DNA of 64,000 bases from Haematococcus lacustris (Eukaryota; Chlorophyta; Chlorophyceae; Chlamydomonadales; Haematococcaceae): NCBI GenBank assembly GCA_030144725.1, contig JASKMD010000008.1:9460787-9524786 (forward strand), written 5' to 3'. The notes beneath the pieces are model-generated. The model did no database searches, had not been told where the DNA came from, and worked only from the letters and a program-made list of their open reading frames with translations. This document shows positions 34,571 through 46,668 of this stretch, piece by piece. How positions within the stretch are numbered: the first letter of the stretch is position 1; each line of letters starts with the position of its first letter. Position numbers and translations under genes: made by a program.

Positions 34571-37500
34571 ATGTGTGCAAGCTTGCATGCATTTGATTCA
34601 TCTGATGACAAGGAACCCCACGAACAACCCGCCAATGTGCACCTGCGGGTAAAGGAATGCATATTAATGATCGTCAGCGAAGATGAGCTCGAGGCCTTGC
34701 TCGGCGTCCGGCAGGCTTTGGAGGAGTTGAAGGAGCTAACATCGCGCTTCCGCGTATGTATAGAGTGCACCACGCACCGCCGCACAACCGGGTCGCTGAT
34801 GAACAGTTGGGCCCGAGCATGCCCTGCAGACCCAGAAGATCCATTTGCCAGCCAGGGTAGCGGCGTCTCACCTTCGACACCGCTGGGCGCCTGAGACGCC
34901 AGCACCCGGTCATGTCAAAGGTGGGCGCACCCAGCGCTGCTTGTTGCAATGCCTTGACCCCTGTGACTATCACACTAGCAACAGAACTCCACATTCACAC
35001 TGGCTCACTTGCAGCCTATTAAGCAGGTTGCTGCCTGCGCTGCCAGGAGTGCGGCCTGGCCAGGTGTTCGCCAGCAAGGCAGAGCTCACGGTGCTCGGCT
35101 TGCACAGCTTCCCTGAGGGCCGCCTGTTTGCACGGTAGGCCGCTGACAGCAGGCCGCCTGCCGCCTTAGGCTTGGGACCTAGCCTGCCTGGGCCTAGCCT
35201 CCTCCCTGGGCCTGGGCAGGCAGCGCCCCAACCAGGTGCTATCCAACATGCAGGCATGCAGGCATCACCACCAGGGCCAGACCCCTGGGGTGGTGGGGAT
35301 TGCTGGTGGGGGATTGCCCCTGCTTCTGCTCTCATTGCCCCTGCTGCTGCTGCTGCTGCTACTGTTGCTGCCCTCTCGTACTGGCTGGCCCTCCCCTCCC
35401 CTCCCCCGCCATGCCCAGGGGTGGCCAGCTGCTGGCCCTGCTGCTGAAGCCCAGCGCTGCGCCTGAGGCGGCGGACAGCAGCGAGGGGGGCGGGGGCTCG
35501 CCTCCGGACAGCTGCTGCAGCGATCAGGACGAGGCGGCGCTCCCCCCGCCCGCCACCCGGGGCGCAGGGGGCAGCCGGGGTGTGGGCGCAGCCCTGGAGG
35601 TGGAGGTGGGCGGTGGGGCGCTGCGCGAGGGGTCCGGGCAGCAGTGGTGCGAGGACCTGAAGGGCGACCTCTGGTGGACAGGCAGGGGCGGCGCACGCCC
35701 GGGGGTGAGTGGCGCCCGCAGCCAGGCCAGGCCAGGCCAGGCCATGAACTGGGTGGCCACAGGAGGGGAGGGGGTAGGGGAGGGGGCCGGGGCCTGGCAA
35801 GGGAGGGTGGCTGGCGGTGAGAGGGGGGCGCTGTGCGCTGCGCTGCGCTGCTGTGCTGGCCAGAGGGGCAGGCCAGAGGGGGCCGCAGGGCAGGGGCAGC
35901 ACCCGGCAGTGTGAGGGGCCTGGCCCTGTGTGTGCCCCCCTGCACCCCCTGCACCCCCTGCATCTCTGCTGCACAGCCCAGAGCGCCTAGGGCCCAGAGG
36001 GTGGGGGACACAGGTCAGGGTGTGGCTGGCTGCTGTGTAGGCAGCGTGGGAGGTGCAGCCTCAGCCACAGGCCCCACTCCACCCCGAAGCCCAGACACAG
36101 CCCAGCGCAGCTAGGGCTGCAGTGGGGGGGTGGGGCCTGGCAGTGCGCGCCACAGCTCTGCCACAGCCCACCTGGGCCCCACCAGCTCTCCCCGCTGTCC
36201 TGTCCACCTCCCCCCTGCCTGCCTGCTCTAACCTCCCCCCCTGCCCCCGGCACCCCTGCCCTCCCCCCTCCCCCCTCCCTGCTGCCTGCAGGCCGCCCGG
36301 CGCCGCCCCAACTCCGCCTCCCTCCCCGCCCCCAAGGACCTGCAGGGGGACGATGCGCTGATGGCTGCCGCCTGCGTCAGCGGCGTGCCTGTGCGTGTGC
36401 TGCGCGTGGTGCGCGTGCCGCTGGCGATGGGGCCTGGCGCTGCAGCGGGGAAGAAGAGGAGCAAGGCGGTGGTGGCGGCGGCGGCGGCGCGGGGGCTGCG
36501 CGTGCGCCGCTGGCTGTACGAGGGGCTGTACCGGGTGGTGGAGCGGAGCGATGCCCCGGTGAGGAGGGTGGAGGGGCCTGGAGGCAGGGGCAGGTGGGCC
36601 AAGCCAGGCGGGGGGGCAGGTGGAGGGTGGGAGGGCAGATGCACCTTGCTGCGTAGCCCAGAGGCAGTCGCCCCTGCGCCCCTGTGGCCCTGGGCTGCGC
36701 CCCTGTGGCCCTGAGCCTGGAGCTGGCTCGTCCTGGGTGGCCCACCACACTGCGCTGACAGCTATTGGAGCTGGGTGCCGCATGCCCTGCCCCTGCCCTC
36801 TGCCCCCTGCCTTGCCCCACACGTGCCCCCCCCCGCCCCCCCCTGTCCTGGCCTGCCCCCTGCAGCGGCCAGGCTCCAGGGCTGCCGGGCACCGCTGGCG
36901 GCTGCAGGCCCTGGAGGGCGAGGTGCTGGGCACTGGGCAGGCCGCTAGCCAGCTGCTGGCCGGCCTGTCCTCCCTCACGCCCTCGGGACCTGACCCGCTG
37001 CAGCTGGAGGCGGCGCTGCAGGCCTGGCAGCAGCGGCAACAGCAGGAGCAGCAGGGGCGGCAGGAGCAGCAGGGGCAGGGACAGCAGCAGGGGCAGGTTG
37101 ACCAGGGGCGGGCACCTGCTGCAGGGCTGGGTCAGGCCGGGCGTGTGGGTGAGGGGCAGGCAGCGGGGGAGGAGGGGGAGCTGCTGACGCTGCCGGCACA
37201 CCTGCTGCCTGAGGGGGCCGGCGCCCACCTGCTGCAGCCCACCAACAGCTCAGGTCTGGGTGAGGACCCGGCAGACAGCCCCCTGCGCCTGCCCCCTGAC
37301 TCCCCAAGCCTACCCCAGGCCCCGCCCCACCGCCTGCCAGCTGTTCGCCAAGCTGCTGGGCAGCAGCAAGGTCGTGAGGCACCCACAGCGCCCCCCACGC
37401 TCCTTGACCCCCTCCCCTCCTCCCCCTGCCCCACAGCCTGGCGCTGCCGCTCCCCCCCCCACCTCACCCCGCCTGGCCCCCCCCCTCTCGGCCCCCCGGG

Positions 37501-40500
37501 GGAGCTGCTGCCATCCCCCACCCGCCCCTCCCGCCCCTGCGGCGTGGCGCAGGCAGCAGGGGGGCCGGGCTCGCCACTGAGCCGCAGGGATGTCTGGCGG
37601 GAGGCTCTGACCCGGCGCCCAGGGCTGCTGCTGGTGCTGGACGCAGTAGCAGACCCCCCGCCTGGTGAGCAGCAGCCAGGGCTGGCCCCCCCGCCAGGCT
37701 CTGCTGTGCCCCCCCCTGCCTGCCCCCCAGCCCCTGGCCCCTGGCCCCTGCCTGTCTTTGGCCCTGAGGGGGGCGAGGGGGCGGCCAGGGCCAGGGCAGC
37801 GGCCCAGCAGCTGGCGGCTGAGTGGCGCGCCTCAGGGGACTATGGCTGGGGGGTCGGCACCCTGCAGCAGGTGAGGGGCAGGGGGGGCGGGGAGGGCGGG
37901 GAGGGGCCAGGAGGGAGGGGGCGGGGGGGGGGGCAGGGGAGAAGGGAGCTGGGAGGGCAGGGGGAGGGGGCCCAAACCCACCCACTGTGTGCAGGACCAG
38001 GTGAGGGTGGGGGACAGCGGGGCCGCCTGCTGCCCTGTAGGCCTGCCTGCGGCCTGCCCTGACCCCCCGCCCCCTGATGCCCCCAGGCCCTAGCAGCAGG
38101 CGCTGTGCTGCAGGTGTCAGGCGTGCTGGCCCATGAGGAGGCCGCCATGCTGGAGCACCTAGGCCCCTGGGCAGCCTGCAGCCCCCCCCGCCAGCAGCAC
38201 AAGCGGCGGCGGGGTGTCACCCCAGGAGGGCGGGGCAGTGCGTGCGACCTGCAGGGGGGCGAGGCCGACAGCCCCCCAGGCCAGAAGGCCAGCGGCGGGT
38301 CGGGGGCCACGTGGCCGCTGCAGCCCCCCCCTGACGTGTGTGGCGCTGCTGCCCGCCTGGCGCTAGGGCTGGGGGCAGGGGGGGAGGGCCCTGCAGGGTC
38401 AGGGGCGGGGAGCCAGGAGCGCAAGGCTGGAGGGGGGGCTGGGGGAGGGGGGCTGGGGCGGGCGGGGCAGGGCGGGGGGCCGCCTGGGTGGGTGCCTGTG
38501 GCTGTGTCCAGCCAGCTGCTGAGCAGGCAGGGTGGGGGACAGGGGCCGAGCAGCAGCGACCTGGGTCAGGGCGACCCGGCCATAGCGGCGCAAGCAGCCG
38601 CCAGGCCTGAGGGTGGGCGCTCACCCCCCTGCCCCTGGCTGATGCAGGGGGGGTGCGGGGGTCCTGCCTGGCACGACTGCAGTGGGGGCCGGGCCTGCCA
38701 CCGCTACCAGGCCTGGCTGCAGCAGGAGGGGGGAGGCCCAGCCCAGGCAGCTGGGGGGCCACAGTGCTGCAGACCGAAGGTGAGGGGGGAGGTGAAGGGG
38801 GGAGGGGCCAGGGGGGAGAGGGGGTAGGGGCGGGTGCGGGGACGGAGGCGTTGAGGTTGAGGCGGGGGCGATGTCCCTCCCCAATTCGGTACGTGCCTGA
38901 GGTGCCTGCCAGGTGTGAGGTGTGAGGTTTAAACCCGCCTGGCCGCCTGTCTGGCCGCAGCTGCAGCGCTGCCCCGCACTGCCCCTGGAGGTGTTTGCGG
39001 CTGAGTCGCCCCCCAGCGGGCCTGCAGCGTGTGGCCCAGGGCCGGGGCCAGGGGTGGCGGTGCAGTGGGCGCTGCGCTGCGCTGAGGAGCTGGCGGCGGG
39101 CACCGCAGTGTGCTGGTGGGTCTGCTGGGCAGGCCAGGCAGGGCTGTGGCTGCAGGAGCAGGGCCGGGGCAGGCGCTGGGGGGCAGGGGGCCCTGGGTCG
39201 GGGGCCTGGTTAACGGGGTTGAATGTACTGAGGTTGCAGGGGGAAAGGCGCTGCATGGTTGGGTATGCACGGTGGGTTTAAATAAGTAAAGTTAGCAAAT
39301 AACAACAGCTTTTAACAGGAGGGGTGGGTGGGTACATCCTGAGCCCTCTGCCCTCAGGGACCCCCTCCCCCCTGCCCACACTGCATGCACCCGCACCCAC
39401 CCTGCTCCTGATGGGCCAGCCTCACCGCCCTGGGGGCCTCCTGCCCACCTCCTAGTCCACCTCGCCCGCCAACCCCTTGATGGGCAGCCCACTCCTTTGC
39501 TCTGTTCCAATCCCCTCCCCTTCCAAACTCTACCCTGACTGCCTGCCCCTGACTGCCTGCAGCCTGCTGGGCCAGCTGGTGACAGCAGTGCAGGCGGCAC
39601 AGCTTAGCCGCACAGCGCAACCCGGGCTATCCTCCCGGCCCCGCCTGCTGCCCCTGGACCACATCACTCGCTGCTGGCAGGTGCTTCCAGGACAGGGGAC
39701 CTCACCTGCTCACCGCCAGCCAGCCAGTAGCCCGCCAGCAGCCACAGCGGCAGGCAGCACCCAGGGCTGGGCAGCAGCCCGCATAACTGCAGCCAGCTGC
39801 TACCAACACCCCTTGCCACCAACACTCCTCACCTCAACACACTGAACATACCGACAGCAGCCCTCAACAGGTCGCGCACAAAGCTAAGCCTCACTCGGCC
39901 TCACCAAAGTGACACTGCTGTCCTGCGTCCGCTTGGTCGCAGCCCTTCTTAGACCGCGGGCTCCTGGGCTGGGCCGCCGTGCTCGCTGGTGCGGACGAAC
40001 CGGACCACCACAGCGCGGCGTTCTTTCGCGGCCTGCCCCCGCTTCCCCTCTGGCCATTCACCGCCTCGCGACTCTTGAGCGCGAAGGAGTTAGCCGCTCT
40101 GCCTCTTGATCGCATGGAGTGTTCAGCCGCACTACAAAACAGCGGCAACGCGCAGCTCAAGAAGCATGAAGCGGAGGTCACTGCCTACGCCATGCCTGAC
40201 GCGCGGACCCTTTTCGACTCATGGCGCAGAGCGACGGTCCTGCCAGACAAGACACCAGACTTTACGGACTACAAGGTAGCTGCGGAAAAGGTGTTACGTG
40301 ATGCAGCCATGCTGCCTAATGAAGCAACTCGCGACTCTGTGCCCGGCGACGAGCGCGCGTCACACGGCGCGCCGCACTTGCTGGTACTGGATGTCAGCCA
40401 GGCAGGAAACGCGTCGCGCTTCGTCCGCCATTCTAACGAGGCAAACCTCACAGCGCAGGTGCGTCTCTTGCCCGGCCACGCAGTTATTTAACCGCCGCGC

Positions 40501-40701
40501 CTGTTGTACGTTGAGTGAGCACTTCACCACCGTTGCTAGTGTCACACGACTGTGCCCCTGCTCTTGCCTTTGCCTGAGCCGCTGCCTGCGCCTGGCCCGG
40601 GTGCTCAGGTGGTGTTGTCGGGGCGGTGCCGGAGCAGCTGCCTCTACTACCTGCAGCTGGTGACCAGCCGCCCAGTCCCTGCAGCTCAGGAGTTGACGTG
40701 A
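34571..40701 (+). CDS. SRA (YDG) plus pre-SET/SET domain protein, SUVH-like, SET domain degenerate
   Basis: SUVH proteins read methylated DNA through SRA and methylate histone H3K9 through SET. Exons: 34571-34753 (ATG assumed; helical RQALEELKELTSRFR), an unplaced exon (perhaps 34838-34887), 35015-35134, 35419-35704, 36292-36558, 36866 to about 37870, about 38113-38780, 38961-39115, 39563-39680, 39943-40458, 40609 to about 40701. SRA: PGVRPGQVFASKAELTVLGL; then DLKGDLWWTGRGG; then ALMAAACVSGVPVRVLRVVR and RRWLYEGLYRVVE. Pre-SET-like cysteines: HDCSGGRACHRYQ. SET-like: AEELAAGTAVC, then HLLVLDVSQAGNASRFVRHS followed by NEANLTAQ, then LVTSRPVPAAQELT. The motif normally read as NHSCxPN is RHSNEAN here. 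TGA follows ELT directly at 40699-40701; an alternative donor ACGTGAGT overlaps it, but I find no downstream exon encoding YDYG. Most junctions phase correctly. Confidence 0.78.
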
Positions 40702-41592
40702 GTGAGGCCAGGGGCAGGAGGGGGTAGAGGCTGGGGGCTGTCCGGGGCGAGCATTCAGTAGGCCGGGAGGGGCAGCGAGGGGCCATATCACCCATACAGG
40801 GGCATGTCATGTCGTGGCAGGGGCACGACTGTTCCCATGTAGTAGTAGCTGTTACACTAAGGAGGCAGGGCTTGTGTGGATACAAGCCACCCCCCAAAGG
40901 TAAAAGGCTGAGAGAAGGTTAGAGGTGCCATGTGCAGGCTGGACTACCGGCGGCTGGGCCTGACAGCGCCTTGACGCCCTGGACGCCACGCCCTCCGCGG
41001 GGATCCTCCGGGTGTTGAGGCCCCTGGGCCGCTGTCTCCCCGGGATCCACCCCGGACACACCCGGGACACCCCGCAGTACTGTCCCTCGCTGAGACTCAA
41101 GGCCGGTTGGCGTTCCCACTGCTCAACCTGTCGTCCTTGTAGAACCTGGCGGTGGCCTGCTTTGTACTTGGTTCCTGGCTTTGCCAAAGTTTAGTTGTTA
41201 AGGTTGGTGCCACAAGGCGTTTTTGGCCCCGTGATCAACAACCTACAGTGCTCCCCAGCTACATGGATTCAACCCTGGTAGCATGTGCCAGACGCACAGC
41301 TCTTGTACGGAGAGCACAGTGGAGGGACCATGATGGTCAACATGGACCCCGCTGTGCATCCCGCCACAAACTCAGTTCCGTCGTCCCAGGCCGAGCCTCC
41401 GGCTGCCTCGCTCCAGGGTGTAACTGCTTGGCTTCAACCACAGCCCGACAGGAATGCAAACACACTGGCTCCCAACCCAAGCTGGACACAATGTGCGGCT
41501 GGCCCTTCAGTGTCCGCCAACCTCCTGGCAGGAGAGAGCTCTGCCCCTAGCCTCATCCCTGGCCCCATGGGCCTGGACTCATGCCTGCCCGT
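40702..41592. other. Convergent intergenic: SRA/SET and SDR 3' flanks
   Basis: About 890 bp between two genes reading toward each other. TTACA at about 40850 could be the SDR 3' signal and TGTAA near 41418 the SRA/SET one, but both are far from their stops. The plus ORF 41285-41716 is largely antisense to the SDR last exon. Nothing else supported. Confidence 0.45.
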
Positions 41593-43492
41593 TCAAGCAC
41601 CCCCCTTGGGCATGGCCCCCTCCAGCTGCCGCTTGGCCAGGCCGTCTAGCAGCAGCCGGTCCCATAGCCAGTCAGGCAGCAGGCGGCGTGCCACCATCTG
41701 CACGGTGGCGGCCTGACCCAAGAAGTACCTGCGCGCCCAATGTTCCGGGTCAGCTGGCTTCGTGGGTTGGGGCGGCAGGCTCTAAAGCGGGAGGTCGAGG
41801 GTCAGGCAGGGGCAGCGGCAGGGCGTAGGGGGTAATGCAAGGAACCCAACATGTGATGGCACAGGCGGAGATAGGAGCAGGGACAGCAGCTGCTCGACAA
41901 CAATTGTTGCGGCACCGGCAGTCATGCAGTACCACACCTGGCCCGGGGCTTCGCGTCAGTGGCGGCTTTGTAGATCAGCTGCGCTACCTCTTCGCACGAA
42001 TCGCCCTTCGCCTCCGCTTGCCGGCTCGCCACGTCAATCTGCACAGCCCGCGCAACCGAATTGACGAGAGGTGTGAACGCGACGCGGGCGACGCCACCTG
42101 CCCGACAGGCCGCCCCGACCCGTCACGCAGCACGCAATGTCCCGAAGCTGGCTGGTCGGATCCGTCGCCCTCGTCGGCCTGGGGTGAGGTCTGGTCTCTG
42201 GGCCCACCTGCTCGATGACGCGACCGTAAAGCTGGTGCACCGCCGGGGGCAGGCCGTCCAGCACCTTGTCCGATGCGAGATGCGCGCGAGACCAAATGTC
42301 GGACTGCACAGCGCGCTGATGCTGCCTGCTTGCAGGTCGAACCAAACCTCGTCGAGACTACTCGTTGAGCTGCCAGCAAAGGCTAGGAGAGTGAGGCGCA
42401 TCGTCACAGGCCCACCTTGACAGCGCCAGGCTTGATGCACACAACATCGATGCCCTGGCCGTGCAGCTCGTACCTGGCAGTGGAGAAGGACAAGGCACGG
42501 CAGCCAGTGGGCAGACATGTGCCCCTCACCTCACCTCACCTAAGCGCCCAGCCCAGCCCAGCCCTTACTGGGTGCGTGAGGCCCTGACATGGGCCCAGTG
42601 AACCCCAGCTGCTGGCCCTCCCCAGCCTGCTGCCTTCCCCACCCCCACTGGCTCCAACCTGCCCCAGCGTCGCACCTGACCCTCCTCCAGCAGGCCCCCT
42701 GCCCTGAGGCCCTGGAGCTCAAGGCAGCCCCCGGTCCCTCCTGCCCTCCTCACCTCAGGCAGTCGCTGAGCGCCTCCAGCCCAAACTTTGACGCGCAGTA
42801 CCCGCCAAACAGCGGCAGCGCCACCGTGCCGGCCTGCGCCATGTAGCCATGTGGTGCAGTCATCAGGACCGGCGGCAGGCGGCAGCAGGCCTGGAGGGGG
42901 AGGCTGGGAGGACACAGGCACCTAGGGCTAGCAGGCAAGGTCTGCATGCCCCTGCCCCTGCCCCTGCCCCTGCCCCTGCCCCTGCCCCTGCCCCTGCCCC
43001 TGCCCCTGCCCCTGCCCCTGCCCCTGCCCCTGCCCCTGCCCCTGCCCCTGCCCCTGCCCCTGCCCCTGCCCCTGCCCCTGCCCCTGCCCCTGCCCCTGCC
43101 CCTGCCCCTGCCCCTGCCCCTGCCCCTGCCCCTGCCCCTGCCCCTGCCCCTGCCCCTGCCCCTGCCCCTGCCCTGCCCCTGCCCCTGCCCCTGCCCCTGC
43201 CCCTGCCCCTGCCCCTGCCCCTGCCCCTGCCCCTGCCCCTGCCCCTGCCCCTGCCCCTGCCCCTGCCCCTGCCCCTGCCCCTGCCCCTGCCCCTGCCCCT
43301 GCCTTGCAGGGTGTTTGACCTGGGAGCTGATGTTGATGATGCGGGCGCTAGTCTGGCCCTGTGCAGGCGGTGCGTGGGGGCGCAGCAGCGGCAGGAAGGC
43401 CTGTGTGACCCTCATCGGGCCCACCAGGTTCACGGCCAGCTGGTCCGTGAACACCTCAGCAGGCATGAACTCCAGCGGGGCCAGCGTCACCT

Positions 43493-43540
<48 letters not shown>

Positions 43541-44602
43541 CACCAGGCTCAGTGGCCAGCGGTGGCACCATGGGCTCAGCAGTACTCGGCACCACTGCCA
43601 CCTCCACTCACACTGCGCTCACCTAGCCCAGCAACACTGGCATCAGCTCTGGGGTGGAGGGGTGGAGGGGTGGAGGGGTGGAGGGGTGGAGGGGTGGAGG
43701 GGTGGAGGGGCGGAGAGGTGGAGAGGAGGGGTAGAAAGGCGGAAGGGACCAGGGGGTCGGGGGCAGCCGCAGCGGGGCTCACCTTCCCGGCATTGTTGAC
43801 CAGGGCCGACAGCTGAGCGGGGAGGGGCGGGCCCGGCTGGCCTGCAGGCTGATCACCAAGGGCTGCCAGGCAGGCACGTACCTGCACAGCGGGCACATGC
43901 AGGCGCCTGAACCCTGAAGCTCCCAACCTCCATAGGAACAGCCCGGCCGCCCAGCTTGATTCAGTCACTTTGGGTCAGTGCAGGTTAGAGCGGGGTGGAG
44001 GGGGGAGGAGGGGGAGGAGAGGGGGGAGGGGGGGGGAGGGGGTAAGGAGGAGTGGTTTAGAGAGGAGTGTAGGGAGGGTGGAGAGAGGGAGATGGGGGAG
44101 GAGGGGGGTGGAGGGAGGGAGATGGGGCTGGTCAGAGACTCTCCTTCGCCCTGCCCTGCAACTGGTCCATCATCGCGGCCAGACCCTGCACCAACCTGGG
44201 TGGCTGCTTTGCTGATGCTTTCGGGGCAGGTGACATCCAGCAGCACCGGGGTGATGCTGCCTGGGGCCTCCCTACCCGCCTGCCCTCTTGCTCCCACGAG
44301 CTGTTGCTGGAGGGCGTCACCATCCGTGGCACGACGCACGCCAGCAAACACCAGCCAGCCCTGCACAGGGCGCCGCGCTAGCTCATGCGGGCAAGTTCAA
44401 TTGGGGCATGTGCCATGTTGCAGCGTGCCTGGTTGGCGAAGTGCAGCGCCGATGACCTCCCAATGCCCGATGACGCGCCCGTGATCAGCACTGCGCGTTG
44501 AGCCGCACTACACGCCACACCTCGACGCACACCAGCAAATGTCCGTTGCTGCGGCCAGCACCTGGAAGTGTCGCTCCGCACACTGATGCCGCGGACTTTC
44601 AT
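41593..44602 (-). CDS. Short-chain dehydrogenase/reductase, probably organelle-targeted
   Basis: NAD(P)H-dependent classical SDR of the retinol-dehydrogenase-like group; substrate unknown. Nine exons, every join in phase: 44602-44429, 44360-44196, 43881-43783, 43490-43320, 42890-42754, 42473-42416, 42303-42208, 42038-41938, 41728-41593; about 377 residues. Cofactor motif TGASSGIG (residues 41-48), NNAG (142-145), INISS (199-203), catalytic YCASK (Tyr234, Lys238), then GIDVVCIKPGAVK and a C-terminal amphipathic segment LPDWLWDRLLLDGLAKRQ. The first ~36 residues are Arg/Ser/Ala-rich with few acids, consistent with a transit peptide. The first intron (44428-44361, 68 nt) begins with GC: CAG|GCACGC. 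Intron 4 carries a (CCCCTG)n array, and intron 3 a CAG array beside its acceptor. An upstream in-frame ATG at 44842 exists but adds sequence without resemblance to the family. Confidence 0.92.
42948..43303. repeat. (CCCCTG)n array, about 59 copies, in an SDR intron
   Basis: Nearly perfect hexamer array with one register slip at about 43171 where a C is lost. It lies between exons 43490-43320 and 42890-42754. G-rich on the transcribed (minus-sense) RNA. Confidence 0.97.
43495..43538. repeat. (CAG)n trinucleotide tract at an SDR splice acceptor
   Basis: About 14 CAG units. On the gene strand this is a CTG tract ending five bases before the acceptor of exon 43490-43320, so it also serves as the pyrimidine-rich region. 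Confidence 0.9.
43650..43725. repeat. GGGTGGAG octamer repeat, intronic
   Basis: About eight copies of GGGTGGAG in SDR intron 3, becoming degenerate at the right-hand end. Confidence 0.85.
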
Positions 44603-44902
44603 CGACTCAGCTCGGCGGGGATGGTGACCGCCAGAAGTTAAGATGGATGCGTGATAAGAGTGGCCATTGATGCAAGGGCTGCGGGCCGCGAGTTGTGTCG
44701 CTACCTTGCATACTGCCCCAGCCCACACTTGGCCATCCTGGCAGTGAGTACGAGCATGTCGCCGACACGAAACAACAGCTGGTTCAAAACAAGCAGGATG
44801 ACGGACTCCCCTCAGCAAGGCTGCTCTAATCATGCCCAGCATGGCCCTTCATCGAGCGCGCTGCATTGCGCGCCTCTAGACCTGCCCCTAGCCCAACACG
44901 CT

Positions 44903-46668
44903 CTTAACCCTAACCCAGCCCTGGCCCTGGCCCTGGCCCTGGCCCTGGCCCTGGCCCTGGCCCTGGCCCTGGCCCTGGCCCTGGCCCTGGCCCTGGCCCT
45001 GGCCCTGGCCCTGGCCCTGGCCCTGGCCCTGGCCCTGGCCCTGGCCCTGGCCCTGGCCCTGGCCCTGGCCCTGGCCCTGGCCCTGGCCCTGGCCCTGGCC
45101 CTGGCCCTGGCCCTGGCCCTGGCCCTGGCCCTGGCCCTGGCCCTGGCCCTGGCCCTGGCCCTGGCCCTGGCCCTGGCCCTGGCCCTGGCCCTGGCCCTGG
45201 CCCTGGCCCTGGCCCTGGCCCTGGCCCTGGCCCTGGCCCTGGCCCTGGCCCTGGCCCTGGCCCTGGCCCTGGCCCTGGCCCTGGCCCTGGCCCTGGCCCT
45301 GGCCCTGGCCCTGGCCCTGGCCCTGGCCCTGGCCCTGGCCCTGGCCCTGGCCCTGGCCCTGGCCCTGGCCCTGGCCCTGGCCCTGGCCCTGGCCCTGGCC
45401 CTGGCCCTGGCCCTGGCCCTGGCCCTGGCCCTGGCCCTGGCCCTGGCCCTGGCCCTGGCCCTGGCCCTGGCCCTGGCCCTGGCCCTGGCCCTGGCCCTGG
45501 CCCTGGCCCTGGCCCTGGCCCTGGCCCTGGCCCTGGCCCTGGCCCTGGCCCTGGCCCTGGCCCTGGCCCTGGCCCTGGCCCTGGCCCTGGCCCTGGCCCT
45601 GGCCCTGGCCCTGGCCCTGGCCCTGGCCCTGGCCCTGGCCCTGGCCCTGGCCCTGGCCCTGGCCCTGGCCCTGGCCCTGGCCCTGGCCCTGGCCCTGGCC
45701 CTGGCCCTGGCCCTGGCCCTGGCCCTGGCCCTGGCCCTGGCCCTGGCCCTGGCCCTGGCCCTGGCCCTGGCCCTGGCCCTGGCCCTGGCCCTGGCCCTGG
45801 CCCTGGCCCTGGCCCTGGCCCTGGCCCTGGCCCTGGCCCTGGCCCTGGCCCTGGCCCTGGCCCTGGCCCTGGCCCTGGCCCTGGCCCTGGCCCTGGCCCT
45901 GGCCCTGGCCCTGGCCCTGGCCCTGGCCCTGGCCCTGGCCCCTGGCCCTGGCCCTGGCCCTGGCCCTGGCCCTGGCCCTGGCCCTGGCCCTGGCCCTGGC
46001 CCTGGCCCTGGCCCTGGCCCTGGCCCTGGGCCCTGGCCCTGGCCCTGGCCCTGGCCCTGGCCCTGGCCCTGGCCCTGGCCCCTGGCCCTGGCCCTGGCCC
46101 TGGCCCTGGCCCTGGCCCTGGCCCTGGCCCTGGCCCTGGCCCTGGCCCTGGCCCTGGCCCTGGCCCTGGCCCTGGCCCTGGCCCTGGCCCTGGCCCTGGC
46201 CCTGGCCCTGGCCCCTGGCCCTGGCCCTGGCCCTGGCCCTGGCCCTGGCCCTGGCCCTGGCCCTGGCCTGGCCCTGGCCCTGGCCCTGGCCCTGGCCCTG
46301 GCCCTGGCCCTGGCCCTGGCCCTGGCCCTGGCCCTGGCCCTGGCCCTGGCCCTGGCCCTGGCCCTGGCCCTGGCCCTGGCCCTGGCCCTGGCCCTGGCCC
46401 TGGCCCTGGCCCTGGCCCTGGCCCCCCTGGCCCTGGCCCTGGCCCTGGCCCTGGCCCTGGCCCTGGCCCTGGCCCTGGCCCTGGCCCTGGCCCTGGCCCT
46501 GGCCCTGGCCCTGGCCCTGGCCCTGGCCCTGGCCCTGGCCCTGGCCCTGGCCCTGGCCCTGGCCCTGGCCCTGGCCCTGGCCCTGGCCCTGGCCCTGGCC
46601 CTGGCCCTGGCCCTGGCCCTGGCCCTGGCCCTGGCCCTGGCCCCCTGGCCCTGGCCCTGGCCCTGGGT
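44903..46668. repeat. (GGCCCT)n array, about 290 copies, starting from a telomere-like seed
   Basis: It opens with TTAACCCTAACCC at 44903-44915, passes through CAGCCCTGG, then continues as GGCCCT to 46668. Slips of one base (extra C, extra G or a missing base) occur near 45940, 46028, 46080, 46212, 46267 and 46423, and there is another near 46640; otherwise it is perfect. All six frames are open (poly Ala-Leu, Gly-Pro, Trp-Pro, Ala-Arg, Gly-Gln), which explains the spurious 600-700 codon ORFs here. It is intergenic, upstream of the SDR gene. Confidence 0.97.

Noticed and set aside
36620..38062. Reading the whole 480-codon plus ORF as one exon
   Set aside because: Its start (36620-36865) lies in the intron before a clear acceptor at 36865, and its end runs past a donor at about 37870; only the middle is taken as exon.
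41285..41716. 143-codon plus-strand ORF as the last exon of the SRA/SET gene
   Set aside because: Its 3' part is antisense to the well-phased SDR terminal exon (41728-41593), and it lacks YDYG or post-SET cysteines.
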